DNA of 12,325 nucleotides from an uncultured Eubacterium sp. Lineage in GTDB: Bacteria > Bacillota > Clostridia > Lachnospirales > Lachnospiraceae. The DNA lies in the NCBI GenBank assembly GCA_902475415.1, contig CABRZK010000046.1, positions 1 to 12,325 on the forward strand, read 5' to 3'. Made by a program: the position numbers and the translations under genes. The notes under the pieces were generated by a model, which had not been told where the DNA came from, ran no database searches, and saw only the letters and a program-made list of their open reading frames with translations. Shown here one piece after another: positions 6,215 to 12,325 of the stretch (within the stretch, counting starts at the first letter, position 1; every line of letters begins with the position of its first letter).

Positions 6215-6274
6215 AAAAAACAAGCCGGGAACATAAAATCCATGCAGGCACGACTAATTTTATGTTCCCGGCTT
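6215..6274 (-). terminator. Intrinsic terminator after the DeoR-type regulator, 18-bp perfect stem
   Basis: AAGCCGGGAACATAAAAT (6222-6239) is perfectly complementary to 6257-6274, with a 17-nt loop. On the minus strand the stem is followed by TTGTTTTTT. It ends the ptsI-regulator transcript 36 bp beyond the regulator stop and insulates the nifS promoter downstream. Confidence 0.92.
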
Positions 6275-6310
6275 ATTCTATTTACACTATGCTAATAAAT
6301 AAGTACACCT

Positions 6311-7057
6311 TTAGTCTACCACAATAATATTATGATATCCTTTCAACACCGCATCCGGAATCTGCTCGGTCAGAATCTGTGCAGATTCAAAGGTTCCGAA
6401 ACGCAGTGGGTTAATCTGGTGAAATTTGGTACTGTCACATAAGACATATGATTTTAAGCTGTGTGTCATGGCACATTCTTTGATCTTTGCTTCGTTAATC
6501 TCCGGTGTTGTGAATCCTACCGCCGGTGATGCACCATTTGTTCCCATGAAACATTTGGTAAAATTGAATTTCTGCAGGCTCAGGCAGGCTTCATTTCCGA
6601 CAATGGCTTCTGTCGCCGCCTTTAATTCGCCCCCAAGTATAATAACATGAAATCCGTTTCCGGCCAGTTCCAGCGCATGAGAAACCGCATTTGTCACAAA
6701 AGTTGCTGTCTTTTCCGTGATATACGGAATCATACATGCGGTGGTCGTACCTGCATCCAGATATATGAAATCATGAGGCTCGATCAGGGATGCGGCATAA
6801 CGACCGATTTTCTGTTTTTCTTCCTGATAAAGTCCTTTTCGCTGGGATACCTGCTCATCTCTTGTGGCCAGATTGGATTCTGCCAGCATAGCTCCGCCAA
6901 ACACTTTCACCAGGGCGCCTTTTTCATCCAGCGCATTTAAATCCCGTCGAATCGTGGATTCTGACGCATCAAAATGCTCTTTTAATTCCTGAACTGTGAC
7001 ACTGCCCTTCAGCGTAAGCAGGCGCAGTATTTCCTCCTGTCGTTTTTCTGTTAACAT
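6311..7057 (-). CDS. DeoR/GlpR-family transcriptional regulator, probably of the fructose PTS genes
   Basis: A 248-residue sugar-operon repressor of usual family length. The N-terminus MLTEKRQEEIL leads into a DeoR helix-turn-helix (about 19-57), with the recognition helix in SESTIRRDLNALDEKG. The C-terminal effector domain shows YLDAGTTT (99-106), VTNA (121-124), ILGGEL (140-145) and CDSTKF (207-212), the phosphosugar-binding surface of the family. Relatives near fruK-fruA are called FruR and respond to fructose phosphates; the same role is inferred here from location alone. Unusually it lies last in the cluster, after ptsI, instead of first. Its ribosome binding site is weak (GAGAAAGAGAG), suggesting modest expression. 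The 60-bp gap before it contains the palindrome CTATAAAGTATAG (7092-7104). No terminator separates it from ptsI. Confidence 0.9.
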   Translation of the reverse strand: MLTEKRQEEILRLLTLKGSVTVQELKEHFDASESTIRRDLNALDEKGALVKVFGGAMLAESNLATRDEQVSQRKGLYQEEKQKIGRYAASLIEPHDFIYLDAGTTTACMIPYITEKTATFVTNAVSHALELAGNGFHVIILGGELKAATEAIVGNEACLSLQKFNFTKCFMGTNGASPAVGFTTPEINEAKIKECAMTHSLKSYVLCDSTKFHQINPLRFGTFESAQILTEQIPDAVLKGYHNIIVVD

Positions 7058-7117
7058 ACTACAAATTTTCTCTCTTTCTCTTACAAAATTCCTATAAAGT
7101 ATAGTAATCTTCTTTTT

Positions 7118-8782
7118 TTACAGATACAACCATTTTTTCAGAATTTCTTCTCTGTTTATACTGCTGTCGGTCTCGCAGATCAGACGACGGATAGTAAGAA
7201 GTCGCCCCGGTGAAACGGACAGTTCGTCGATTCCCATGGCAAGGAACAATTCGGTCAGATCACTGTCTGCACCAAGTTCGCCACAGATTCCACACCAGAT
7301 TCCGGCTTTGTGTGCATTCTGTACAGTCTGATAAATCATACGAAGCACGGCAATGTGATGCGCATCGAAAAAGGTATCCAGTGACTGGTTCTGGCGGTCA
7401 ATTGCCATGGTGTACTGACTCAGATCGTTTGTTCCGATACTGAAGAAATCTACTTCTTTTGCCAGCAGGTCACTGATGGTTGCTGCTGCCGGTGTCTCGA
7501 TCATGATACCCTGTTCCGGCGTACCATACGGAATGCTGTCTGCATCCAGTTCTGCTTTTACTTCCGCTACAATTTTCTTAATCTGTACGATTTCAGATAA
7601 GGAAGTGATCATCGGATACATGATTGCAATGTTTCCAAAGGCACTTGCACGGAATAAGGCACGTAACTGTGTTTTAAAAATCTCCGGACGTGTCAGACAG
7701 ATACGGATGGCGCGCACACCCATGGCCGGATTTTCTTCTTTTGCAAGTTCAAAATAATCTGCCTGTTTGTCTGCACCGATATCCAGTGTACGGATAATGA
7801 CACGTTTGCCTGCCATGGTCTCCGCAACTTTTTTGTATACCTCAAACTGCTCTTCCTCTGTCGGATAGGTCTCAGATTCCAGATAAAGGAACTCACTTCT
7901 AAACAGTCCGATTCCCTCTGCACCATTCTGGAGAACCAGAGCCAGATCTTTGACATTTCCGATATTGGCATAAGTCAGCACTTTTTTACCGTCCAATGTA
8001 ATGCTTTCTTTATTTTTAAAAGTCTGAAGAAGTTCTTTTTTCTCCTCTTCTTCCTTTTTCAAAGCTTCCATTTTCTCCATGGTCTCAGCATCCGGATCGA
8101 TATAGATCATACCATGATTACCATCAACCACTGCCAGTTTTCCATCCAGATCTTCGCTCAGTTCCATCTCGGTACTTACCAGAGCCGGGATTCCCATAGT
8201 ACGTGCAAGAATTGCTGTGTGGGAATTGACAGAACCATGTACAGTAACAAAAGAAAGCACTTTATCTTTCTCCAGCTGAACGGTCTCGCTTGGAGCCAGA
8301 TCATCTGCAAGAATAATGACCGGCTCGTCGGTTACGACTTTGCTTTTATTTTCACCATTTAAGTTTGCAATCACACGCTCGGAAATATCACGGATATCTG
8401 CCGCACGTTCTTTCATATAGTCATCGTCCATCTCTGCAAACATGGATGAAAAATGATCACTGGTCACAGCAGTCGCATACTCCGCATTTACCTGCTGGGT
8501 ACGGATAATATTTTCTACAGAATCCTGATAATCTTCGTCTTCCAAAAGCATCTGGTGCATTTCAAAAATAGCGGCATTTGCCTCACCGACCTCTTTCACT
8601 GCTTTGTCGTAAAGTTCGCCAAGCTGTTCCTGTGCTGCTTCTTTTGCATCCTGAAAACGCTTTACTTCCGCTTCCACGTCTTCTACTTTCTGGCGCTGCA
8701 CCTGCTGCTCGCCTTTTTTATATACACATAAATGTCCGATGGCGATACCGCCAAATACACTTTTTCCCTGATATACGTTCAT
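7118..8782 (-). CDS. ptsI: PTS enzyme I (phosphoenolpyruvate-protein phosphotransferase)
   Basis: General cytosolic PTS enzyme that takes phosphate from PEP and passes it to HPr. The 554 residues are normal for a Gram-positive EI. The N-terminal part includes the HPr-binding helical region (about 30-140) and the swivelling phosphohistidine domain, with the active His188 in NSHTAILART. The C-terminal TIM barrel binds PEP: LFRSEFLY (293-300) with Arg295, IIRTLDIGADK (329-339) with Arg331, SIGTNDLSQYTMA (448-460), and CGICGELG with Cys500 as the proton donor. The phosphohistidine motif reads HGSVNSHTA instead of the commoner GGRTSHTA. The ATG at 8782 has a good AGGAGG upstream. A terminator lies between it and ptsH, so it is likely read from its own promoter, from read-through, or both. 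Confidence 0.97.
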   Translation of the reverse strand: MNVYQGKSVFGGIAIGHLCVYKKGEQQVQRQKVEDVEAEVKRFQDAKEAAQEQLGELYDKAVKEVGEANAAIFEMHQMLLEDEDYQDSVENIIRTQQVNAEYATAVTSDHFSSMFAEMDDDYMKERAADIRDISERVIANLNGENKSKVVTDEPVIILADDLAPSETVQLEKDKVLSFVTVHGSVNSHTAILARTMGIPALVSTEMELSEDLDGKLAVVDGNHGMIYIDPDAETMEKMEALKKEEEEKKELLQTFKNKESITLDGKKVLTYANIGNVKDLALVLQNGAEGIGLFRSEFLYLESETYPTEEEQFEVYKKVAETMAGKRVIIRTLDIGADKQADYFELAKEENPAMGVRAIRICLTRPEIFKTQLRALFRASAFGNIAIMYPMITSLSEIVQIKKIVAEVKAELDADSIPYGTPEQGIMIETPAAATISDLLAKEVDFFSIGTNDLSQYTMAIDRQNQSLDTFFDAHHIAVLRMIYQTVQNAHKAGIWCGICGELGADSDLTELFLAMGIDELSVSPGRLLTIRRLICETDSSINREEILKKWLYL

Positions 8783-8841
8783 ACCTGTTCCTCCTGCTTA
8801 CTATATTTTTCTGAACATCTGTCAGCACTTGGCCATCCATA

Positions 8842-8876
8842 ACGAAATGCCGGCTCGCCTGCGCTCATTCTTTCGT
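8842..8876. repeat. GC-rich inverted repeat in the ptsI leader
   Basis: ACGAAATG (8842-8849) is mirrored by CATTCTTTCGT (8866-8876): six bp ACGAAA/TTTCGT, then TG/CA across a 3-nt bulge. The interior (8850-8865) is much richer in G and C than the surrounding spacer. This shape resembles short dispersed intergenic repeats, but only one copy is seen in this window. Confidence 0.35.
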
Positions 8877-9003
8877 CTGTTTTACTTTTATATGATTCTT
8901 ACCAATTGATTTCCTGATTCAGGATCTGCAACATTGTCTGTTCTCAAACATTCCATGATTTTCATAATGCATGTGTTGTTATCTTTTCTTTCGTAAATTA
9001 TAC

Positions 9004-9044
9004 AAAAAGGCTGTGTACGCCAGATTTTTCCACCGTACACAGCC
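9004..9044 (-). terminator. Intrinsic terminator between ptsH and ptsI
   Basis: CGTACACAGCC (9034-9044) pairs perfectly over 11 bp with GGCTGTGTACG (9009-9019) across a 14-nt loop. On the minus strand the stem is followed by TTTTTGTATAATTT. It should end most transcripts that start before fruK, splitting the cluster into fruK-fruA-ptsH and ptsI-regulator units, perhaps with partial read-through. Confidence 0.92.
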
Positions 9045-9124
9045 CTCTGGCTCAAAATATCATCAAAATATTTTTTGATCATTCAGAGCATTCATTTGCA
9101 AAATTGTCTTGTTAAGACTTTTCT

Positions 9125-9382
9125 TTACAGATTTGTTTTGAAGAAATTCTCCAGTTTCTCAGCTACAGCGTCTTCATCTTCGCCTTCTACTGTTACAGTA
9201 ACTTCCTGTCCACATTTAATTCCAAGGCTCATAACAGCCATTAATTTTTTAGCCTCTACAGTTTTACCTTCTTTTGTAAGTTTAACAACAGAAGAAACTC
9301 CTTTGAGTTCTTTTACCAGCTCAGAAGCCGGACGTGCATGAATTCCCTGTGCATCTGTGATTACGTACTTAAATTCTTTCAT
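9125..9382 (-). CDS. ptsH: HPr-family phosphocarrier protein with Lys in place of regulatory Ser46
   Basis: Small cytosolic phosphocarrier (85 residues) that receives phosphate from enzyme I and gives it to the EIIA part of FruA. The active site is GIHARPAS with His15 at the usual position. In B. subtilis HPr the second site is Ser46 in KSIMGVMSLG, phosphorylated by HPr kinase for catabolite repression through CcpA. Here the aligned stretch is KKLMAVMSLG, so residue 46 is Lys; I checked this codon as AAA in the DNA. The protein should therefore work in transport but not as an HPr kinase substrate. The ATG at 9382 follows AAAGGAG at 9 nt, and only 23 bp separate it from fruA, so it is in the fruA transcript. 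A terminator follows about 80 bp after the stop. Confidence 0.96.
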   Translation of the reverse strand: MKEFKYVITDAQGIHARPASELVKELKGVSSVVKLTKEGKTVEAKKLMAVMSLGIKCGQEVTVTVEGEDEDAVAEKLENFFKTNL

Positions 9383-9405
9383 GGTTAAGTTCTCCTTTTC
9401 CTCAA

Positions 9406-11322
9406 TTATTCATTTACTTTTTTCTTCAAAAGTCCGAGTAAAACAGCGGAAATTACGGTTCCGACTGCAAGTGCTACCAGATACATGCCTGCATTTCCCA
9501 TAACCGGTACAACGAAGATTCCACCATGTGGTGCCATCAGTGTACATCCAAATGCCATGGATAATGCGCCGGCTACACCTGAACCGATCATACAAGACGG
9601 CAGAACACGGATTGGATCTGCTGCTGCATAAGGAATTGCACCCTCTGTGATGAATGCAAGTCCCATAACAAAGTTAACCGGTCCGGATTTACGCTCTTCC
9701 TTCGTAAATTTGTTCTTGAACAGTAACGTTGCAAGAGCGATCGCACACGGCGGTACCATACCACCGATCATAACGGCTGCCATAATGTCATAGTTTCCGG
9801 CAACGATTGCTGCGGTACCGAATACGTAAGCTGCCTTGTTGAATGGACCACCCATATCGATAGCCATCATACCGGCACAAACGATTCCCAGTAATATTTT
9901 ACTCGAAGCACCCATGTTGGTCAAGGCTGTATTTAATGCTGTATTCAACGCTCCTACCGGCGGCTCGATGACAAACATCATAATAATTCCCATCAATAGA
10001 ATACCACATACGGGGTAGAGCAATACCGGCGTGATTTTCTCCAGTGCATCCGGTAATTTAGCAAATACTTTTTTCAGTAATAAGATGATCAGACCTGCCA
10101 GGAAACCTGCTGCAAGTGCACCCAGGAAGCCGGATTTTCCGTTTGCTGCCATCATACCACCGACAAAACCAACCGCCAATGCGGGCCTGTCACCGATACT
10201 CATGGCGATAAATCCTGCCAGAACCGGAAGCATCAGACCAAAGGCTACGCCACCAATCTGTTTGAACGCTGCCGCCACCGGAGTGATTGTACCGAAGTTT
10301 GCTCTCATATCTGCGGAAAGTGAATTGATATCGACATTCATTCCATCAATCAGGAATGCAATTGCGATCAGGATACCACCACCGACAACGAATGGAAGCA
10401 TGTGGGATACACCATTCATCAGATGTACATATAATTTATGTCCGATTCCACCGGAAGCTTTCTGTGAGCTGGAGCTCTGGCTTTCTGCTGAACTGCTGTG
10501 GTAAACCGGTGCATCACCATGGATGGCTCTTTCCACCAGTTGGTCTGCTTTACTAATTCCGTCAGAAACAGGAACTTCAATCAGTTTCTTACCGTTAAAA
10601 CGATCCATTGGAACTTTTGCATCTGCTGCTACGATAACACAGTCTGCATTTGCGATTTCCGCATCTGTCAGTACATTTTTGGCACCGCCGGATCCTCTTG
10701 TTTCTACTTTAATAGAGCAGTTATGGGCTTTTGCCGCTTTTTCCAGACCTTCGGCTGCCATATAAGTATGGGCAATACCGGTCGGACAGGATGTAACAGC
10801 GATAATCTTGCAAACAGCATCTTCTGTCTCTGTCTGAGCTGCCAGCTGATCGTTCAGATCCGGTTTTTCTTCGTCTGCCGCATCTACGATTTTCAGAAAT
10901 TCATCTACGGAAGAAGCATTTTTCAGGTTCTCTACAAACTCCTCATTCATCAGCAGCATGGAAAGCTTGCTGAGCACATCCAGATGAACATTATCCTCTG
11001 TATTCGGCGCTGCGATCAAAAACAGCAAGTTCACCGGTTCATCATCCAGAGAATCAAAATCAACACCATCTTTGATGACCATAGCTGCCAGTCCCGGTTT
11101 TGTAACTGCATCGCATTTACCATGTGGAATTGCAATACCTTCACCGATACCTGTTGTGCTTTCTTCTTCTCTTAAGTAAACCTGTTTGCGATACGCTTCC
11201 TCATCATTAATCTTGCCGCTTTTTACCATCAAAGCAACAGCCTGGTCGAGCGCATCCGATTTGGATGTACAAACTGCATCCAGAGAAATACTTCTTTTGT
11301 CCAGTAAATCCGTAATTCTCAT
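9406..11322 (-). CDS. fruA: PTS fructose transporter EIIABC (FruA)
   Basis: Membrane permease that brings in fructose and phosphorylates it to fructose-1-phosphate. The 638-residue protein holds all three PTS parts in one chain. EIIA spans about 1-150, with phosphohistidine His67 in GEGIAIPHGKC. EIIB spans about 171-268, with phosphocysteine Cys179 in TSCPTGIAHTYMAAE. A serine-rich linker (about 275-290, with SQSSSSQ) precedes EIIC from about 296 to 636, which has some eight to ten hydrophobic segments, GGG-rich turns (MLPFVVGGG, 309-317) and the EGAIPYAAADP loop conserved in fructose EIIC. The order A-B-C is that of Gram-positive FruA. The ATG at 11322 follows GGGAGG. It lies between fruK and ptsH. 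Mannose or 2-O-alpha-mannosyl-glycerate as substrate is possible in this family but less likely beside fruK. Confidence 0.95.
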   Translation of the reverse strand: MRITDLLDKRSISLDAVCTSKSDALDQAVALMVKSGKINDEEAYRKQVYLREEESTTGIGEGIAIPHGKCDAVTKPGLAAMVIKDGVDFDSLDDEPVNLLFLIAAPNTEDNVHLDVLSKLSMLLMNEEFVENLKNASSVDEFLKIVDAADEEKPDLNDQLAAQTETEDAVCKIIAVTSCPTGIAHTYMAAEGLEKAAKAHNCSIKVETRGSGGAKNVLTDAEIANADCVIVAADAKVPMDRFNGKKLIEVPVSDGISKADQLVERAIHGDAPVYHSSSAESQSSSSQKASGGIGHKLYVHLMNGVSHMLPFVVGGGILIAIAFLIDGMNVDINSLSADMRANFGTITPVAAAFKQIGGVAFGLMLPVLAGFIAMSIGDRPALAVGFVGGMMAANGKSGFLGALAAGFLAGLIILLLKKVFAKLPDALEKITPVLLYPVCGILLMGIIMMFVIEPPVGALNTALNTALTNMGASSKILLGIVCAGMMAIDMGGPFNKAAYVFGTAAIVAGNYDIMAAVMIGGMVPPCAIALATLLFKNKFTKEERKSGPVNFVMGLAFITEGAIPYAAADPIRVLPSCMIGSGVAGALSMAFGCTLMAPHGGIFVVPVMGNAGMYLVALAVGTVISAVLLGLLKKKVNE

Positions 11323-11400
11323 ACTCTCATTACCTCCCTCTTTACTTTGTTTTTTTCTTTTTTACTCTTCTTTTTTTAATTCTTCTCTTCTTTTTTATTG
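11323..11400 (-). other. Purine-rich spacer between fruK and fruA
   Basis: On the coding strand this 78-nt gap is almost all A and G, with runs such as AAAAAAGAAGAGAAGAA and AGAGGGAGG, the latter being the fruA ribosome binding site. It has no stem of note, so the mRNA here should be open and easily loaded by ribosomes. No terminator or promoter is seen, so fruK and fruA are co-transcribed. Confidence 0.6.
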
Positions 11401-12309
11401 CTATGCTTCAATGGAAGCATATACCTGTCTGATTTCTGCTTCTGTTGCAAGCAGTTCGGAAAATGCACTTGCACTTCCTGCAGATATTCCCATACGGAAT
11501 GCATGTTCATAATCCTGCTTTTCAATCCATCCTGCCACAAATCCCGCTACCATGGAATCACCTGCGCCAACTGCATTGACCAGTGTTCCTTTCGGTGCCG
11601 GAAGCTGATGAAATGTACCATTTTCATCCAGAAGTACTGCACCCTGTCCTGCCATTGACACAAGTACGTTTCTTGCTCCCATCTCCTGCAGTTTCTTTGC
11701 ATATGGCTGTACGTCATCTCTGGTTTTCAGCTCAACACCGAAGATTTCACCAAGCTCATGATTGTTTGGTTTGATCAGGAACGGATGATACTCTAATACG
11801 TTCATTAAAAGCTCTCCTGTTGCATCTACCACAAAATGAACTCCTTTGGAAGCAAGTCTTGCCATAATGTCACGATAGATCATTTTCGGCATGCTTCCCG
11901 GAATGCTTCCTGCCAGTACCAGATAATCTTCTGCTGTCAGTTCATCCAGTTTCTTCATTAACTCTTCCACATTTTCCGGACTGATATCCGGTCCCATACC
12001 ATTAATTTCAGTTCCGTCAAAATCCTTCAGTTTGACATTGATTCTGGAACAGCCCTCCGGTAAAGAAATAAAATCATGTGCAAATCCGATTTCCGCCATT
12101 CTGCGCTCGATTTCTTTTCCAGTAAAACCTGCGGAAAAACCAAGTGCTTTTGTCTCGATTCCCAGATTGTATAATACTGTGGAAACGTTGATTCCTTTGC
12201 CTCCCGGAAGCATCTGCTCCGCGCATGTCCGATTTGTCATACCCATCTGGAAGTTATTGACCGATACGATGTAATCCAGTGATGGATTAAAAGTTACTGT
12301 GTAAACCAT
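11401..12309 (-). CDS. fruK: 1-phosphofructokinase
   Basis: PfkB/ribokinase-family kinase that uses ATP to turn fructose-1-phosphate, the product of FruA, into fructose-1,6-bisphosphate, feeding glycolysis in the cytosol. The 302 residues match the usual length. Visible: N-terminal TVTFNPSLDYIV (4-15) with Asp12 in the sugar site, signature 1 as PGGKGINVS (35-43), IKPNNHE (179-185), and signature 2 NAVGAGDSMVAGF (245-257) with Asp251 as catalytic base. The NPSLD and PGGKGINV sequences are typical of 1-phosphofructokinase and tagatose-6-phosphate kinase; linkage to fruA favours the former. The ATG at 12309 is 6 nt after AGGAGG at the window edge. The promoter and any upstream gene are outside the window. 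It is the first visible gene of the fruK-fruA-ptsH transcript. Confidence 0.94.
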   Translation of the reverse strand: MVYTVTFNPSLDYIVSVNNFQMGMTNRTCAEQMLPGGKGINVSTVLYNLGIETKALGFSAGFTGKEIERRMAEIGFAHDFISLPEGCSRINVKLKDFDGTEINGMGPDISPENVEELMKKLDELTAEDYLVLAGSIPGSMPKMIYRDIMARLASKGVHFVVDATGELLMNVLEYHPFLIKPNNHELGEIFGVELKTRDDVQPYAKKLQEMGARNVLVSMAGQGAVLLDENGTFHQLPAPKGTLVNAVGAGDSMVAGFVAGWIEKQDYEHAFRMGISAGSASAFSELLATEAEIRQVYASIEA

Positions 12310-12325
12310 CCTGCACCTCCTGTAA

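Larger units (their letters stand above)
8783..9124 (-). other. ptsH-ptsI intergenic region (342 bp)
   Basis: No convincing gene. In transcription order it holds: a small hairpin ATCAAAA (9062-9068) with TTTTGAT (9073-9079); the intrinsic terminator at 9004-9044; a TATAAT (8997-9002) that lacks a good -35; the 13-bp palindrome TCCTGATTCAGGA (8912-8924); a GC-rich inverted repeat (8842-8876); and the ptsI ribosome binding site. A start for ptsI transcription is expected here, but I could not find a pair of boxes good enough to name. A 25-codon frame starting within it has no ribosome binding site. Confidence 0.6.

Noticed and set aside
5698..6216. 172-codon plus-strand open frame opposite nifS
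   Set aside because: It is antisense to a well-defined gene with full catalytic motifs, has no recognisable domain, and its composition is that of a reading-frame shadow.
9052..9079. Tandem TCAAAATAT copies after ptsH
   Set aside because: Two short AT-rich copies are explained by the small hairpin in this 3' region; there is no further repeat unit.
8888..9082. 64-codon minus-strand open frame between ptsH and ptsI
   Set aside because: It runs straight through the intrinsic terminator, and neither its first ATG nor the internal one (25 codons) has a ribosome binding site.
10498..11175. 225-codon plus-strand open frame opposite fruA
   Set aside because: Antisense to the EIIA/EIIB coding region; Cys- and Phe-rich with no family features; a shadow frame.
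1..12325. CRISPR array, insertion sequence, phage or defence island
   Set aside because: No regularly spaced repeats, transposase, integrase or phage-like gene is seen; the only defence-like item is the deleted ATPase/nuclease remnant, whose family is not established as a defence system.

Overview
This 12.3 kb window looks like chromosomal core metabolism from a Gram-positive Clostridia, most likely Lachnospiraceae (inference). Supporting signs are moderate GC with AT-rich spacers, purine-rich ribosome binding sites, sigma-A type promoters, T-tailed intrinsic terminators, a NifS/NifU iron-sulfur pair, and a fructose PTS cluster that carries its own HPr and enzyme I genes. I see no CRISPR array, insertion sequence, phage gene, rRNA or replication origin.

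Left part (1-2266). The 5' half of a tRNA-Val(UAC) gene runs off the left edge on the minus strand, behind a good promoter. Next is a minus-strand prephenate dehydratase domain protein with no ACT regulatory domain. It is divergent from a plus-strand class I aminotransferase. The pair could carry out the last steps of phenylalanine synthesis (inference). Their shared 327-bp spacer holds a promoter for the aminotransferase and a nested stem-loop.

Middle part (2267-4478). A YwaF-type membrane protein (plus strand) follows an inverted-repeat leader that could pair with its ribosome binding site and start codon. It converges on a small two-helix membrane protein of unknown function. Then comes a minus-strand remnant of an AAA-ATPase-like/PD-(D/E)XK protein, in which the ATPase N-terminus is joined in frame to the nuclease C-terminus.

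Iron-sulfur operon (4431-6172, minus). nifS and nifU overlap by 11 bp. They have a promoter carrying two copies of an 11-bp direct repeat spaced 30 bp apart, and a strong terminator.

Fructose/PTS cluster (6215-12325, minus). Order in transcription is fruK, fruA (EIIABC), ptsH, [terminator], ptsI, DeoR-type regulator, [18-bp-stem terminator]. EI and HPr pass phosphate from PEP to FruA, which imports fructose as fructose-1-phosphate; FruK converts that to fructose-1,6-bisphosphate. The terminator after ptsH suggests a higher dose of fruK-fruA-ptsH than of ptsI and the regulator. This HPr has Lys where the regulatory Ser46 is expected.

I did not find a clear, previously undescribed system. The most interesting points are the HPr Lys46 substitution, the repeat-flanked nifS promoter, the inverted-repeat leader of the membrane protein gene, and the internally deleted ATPase/nuclease gene.
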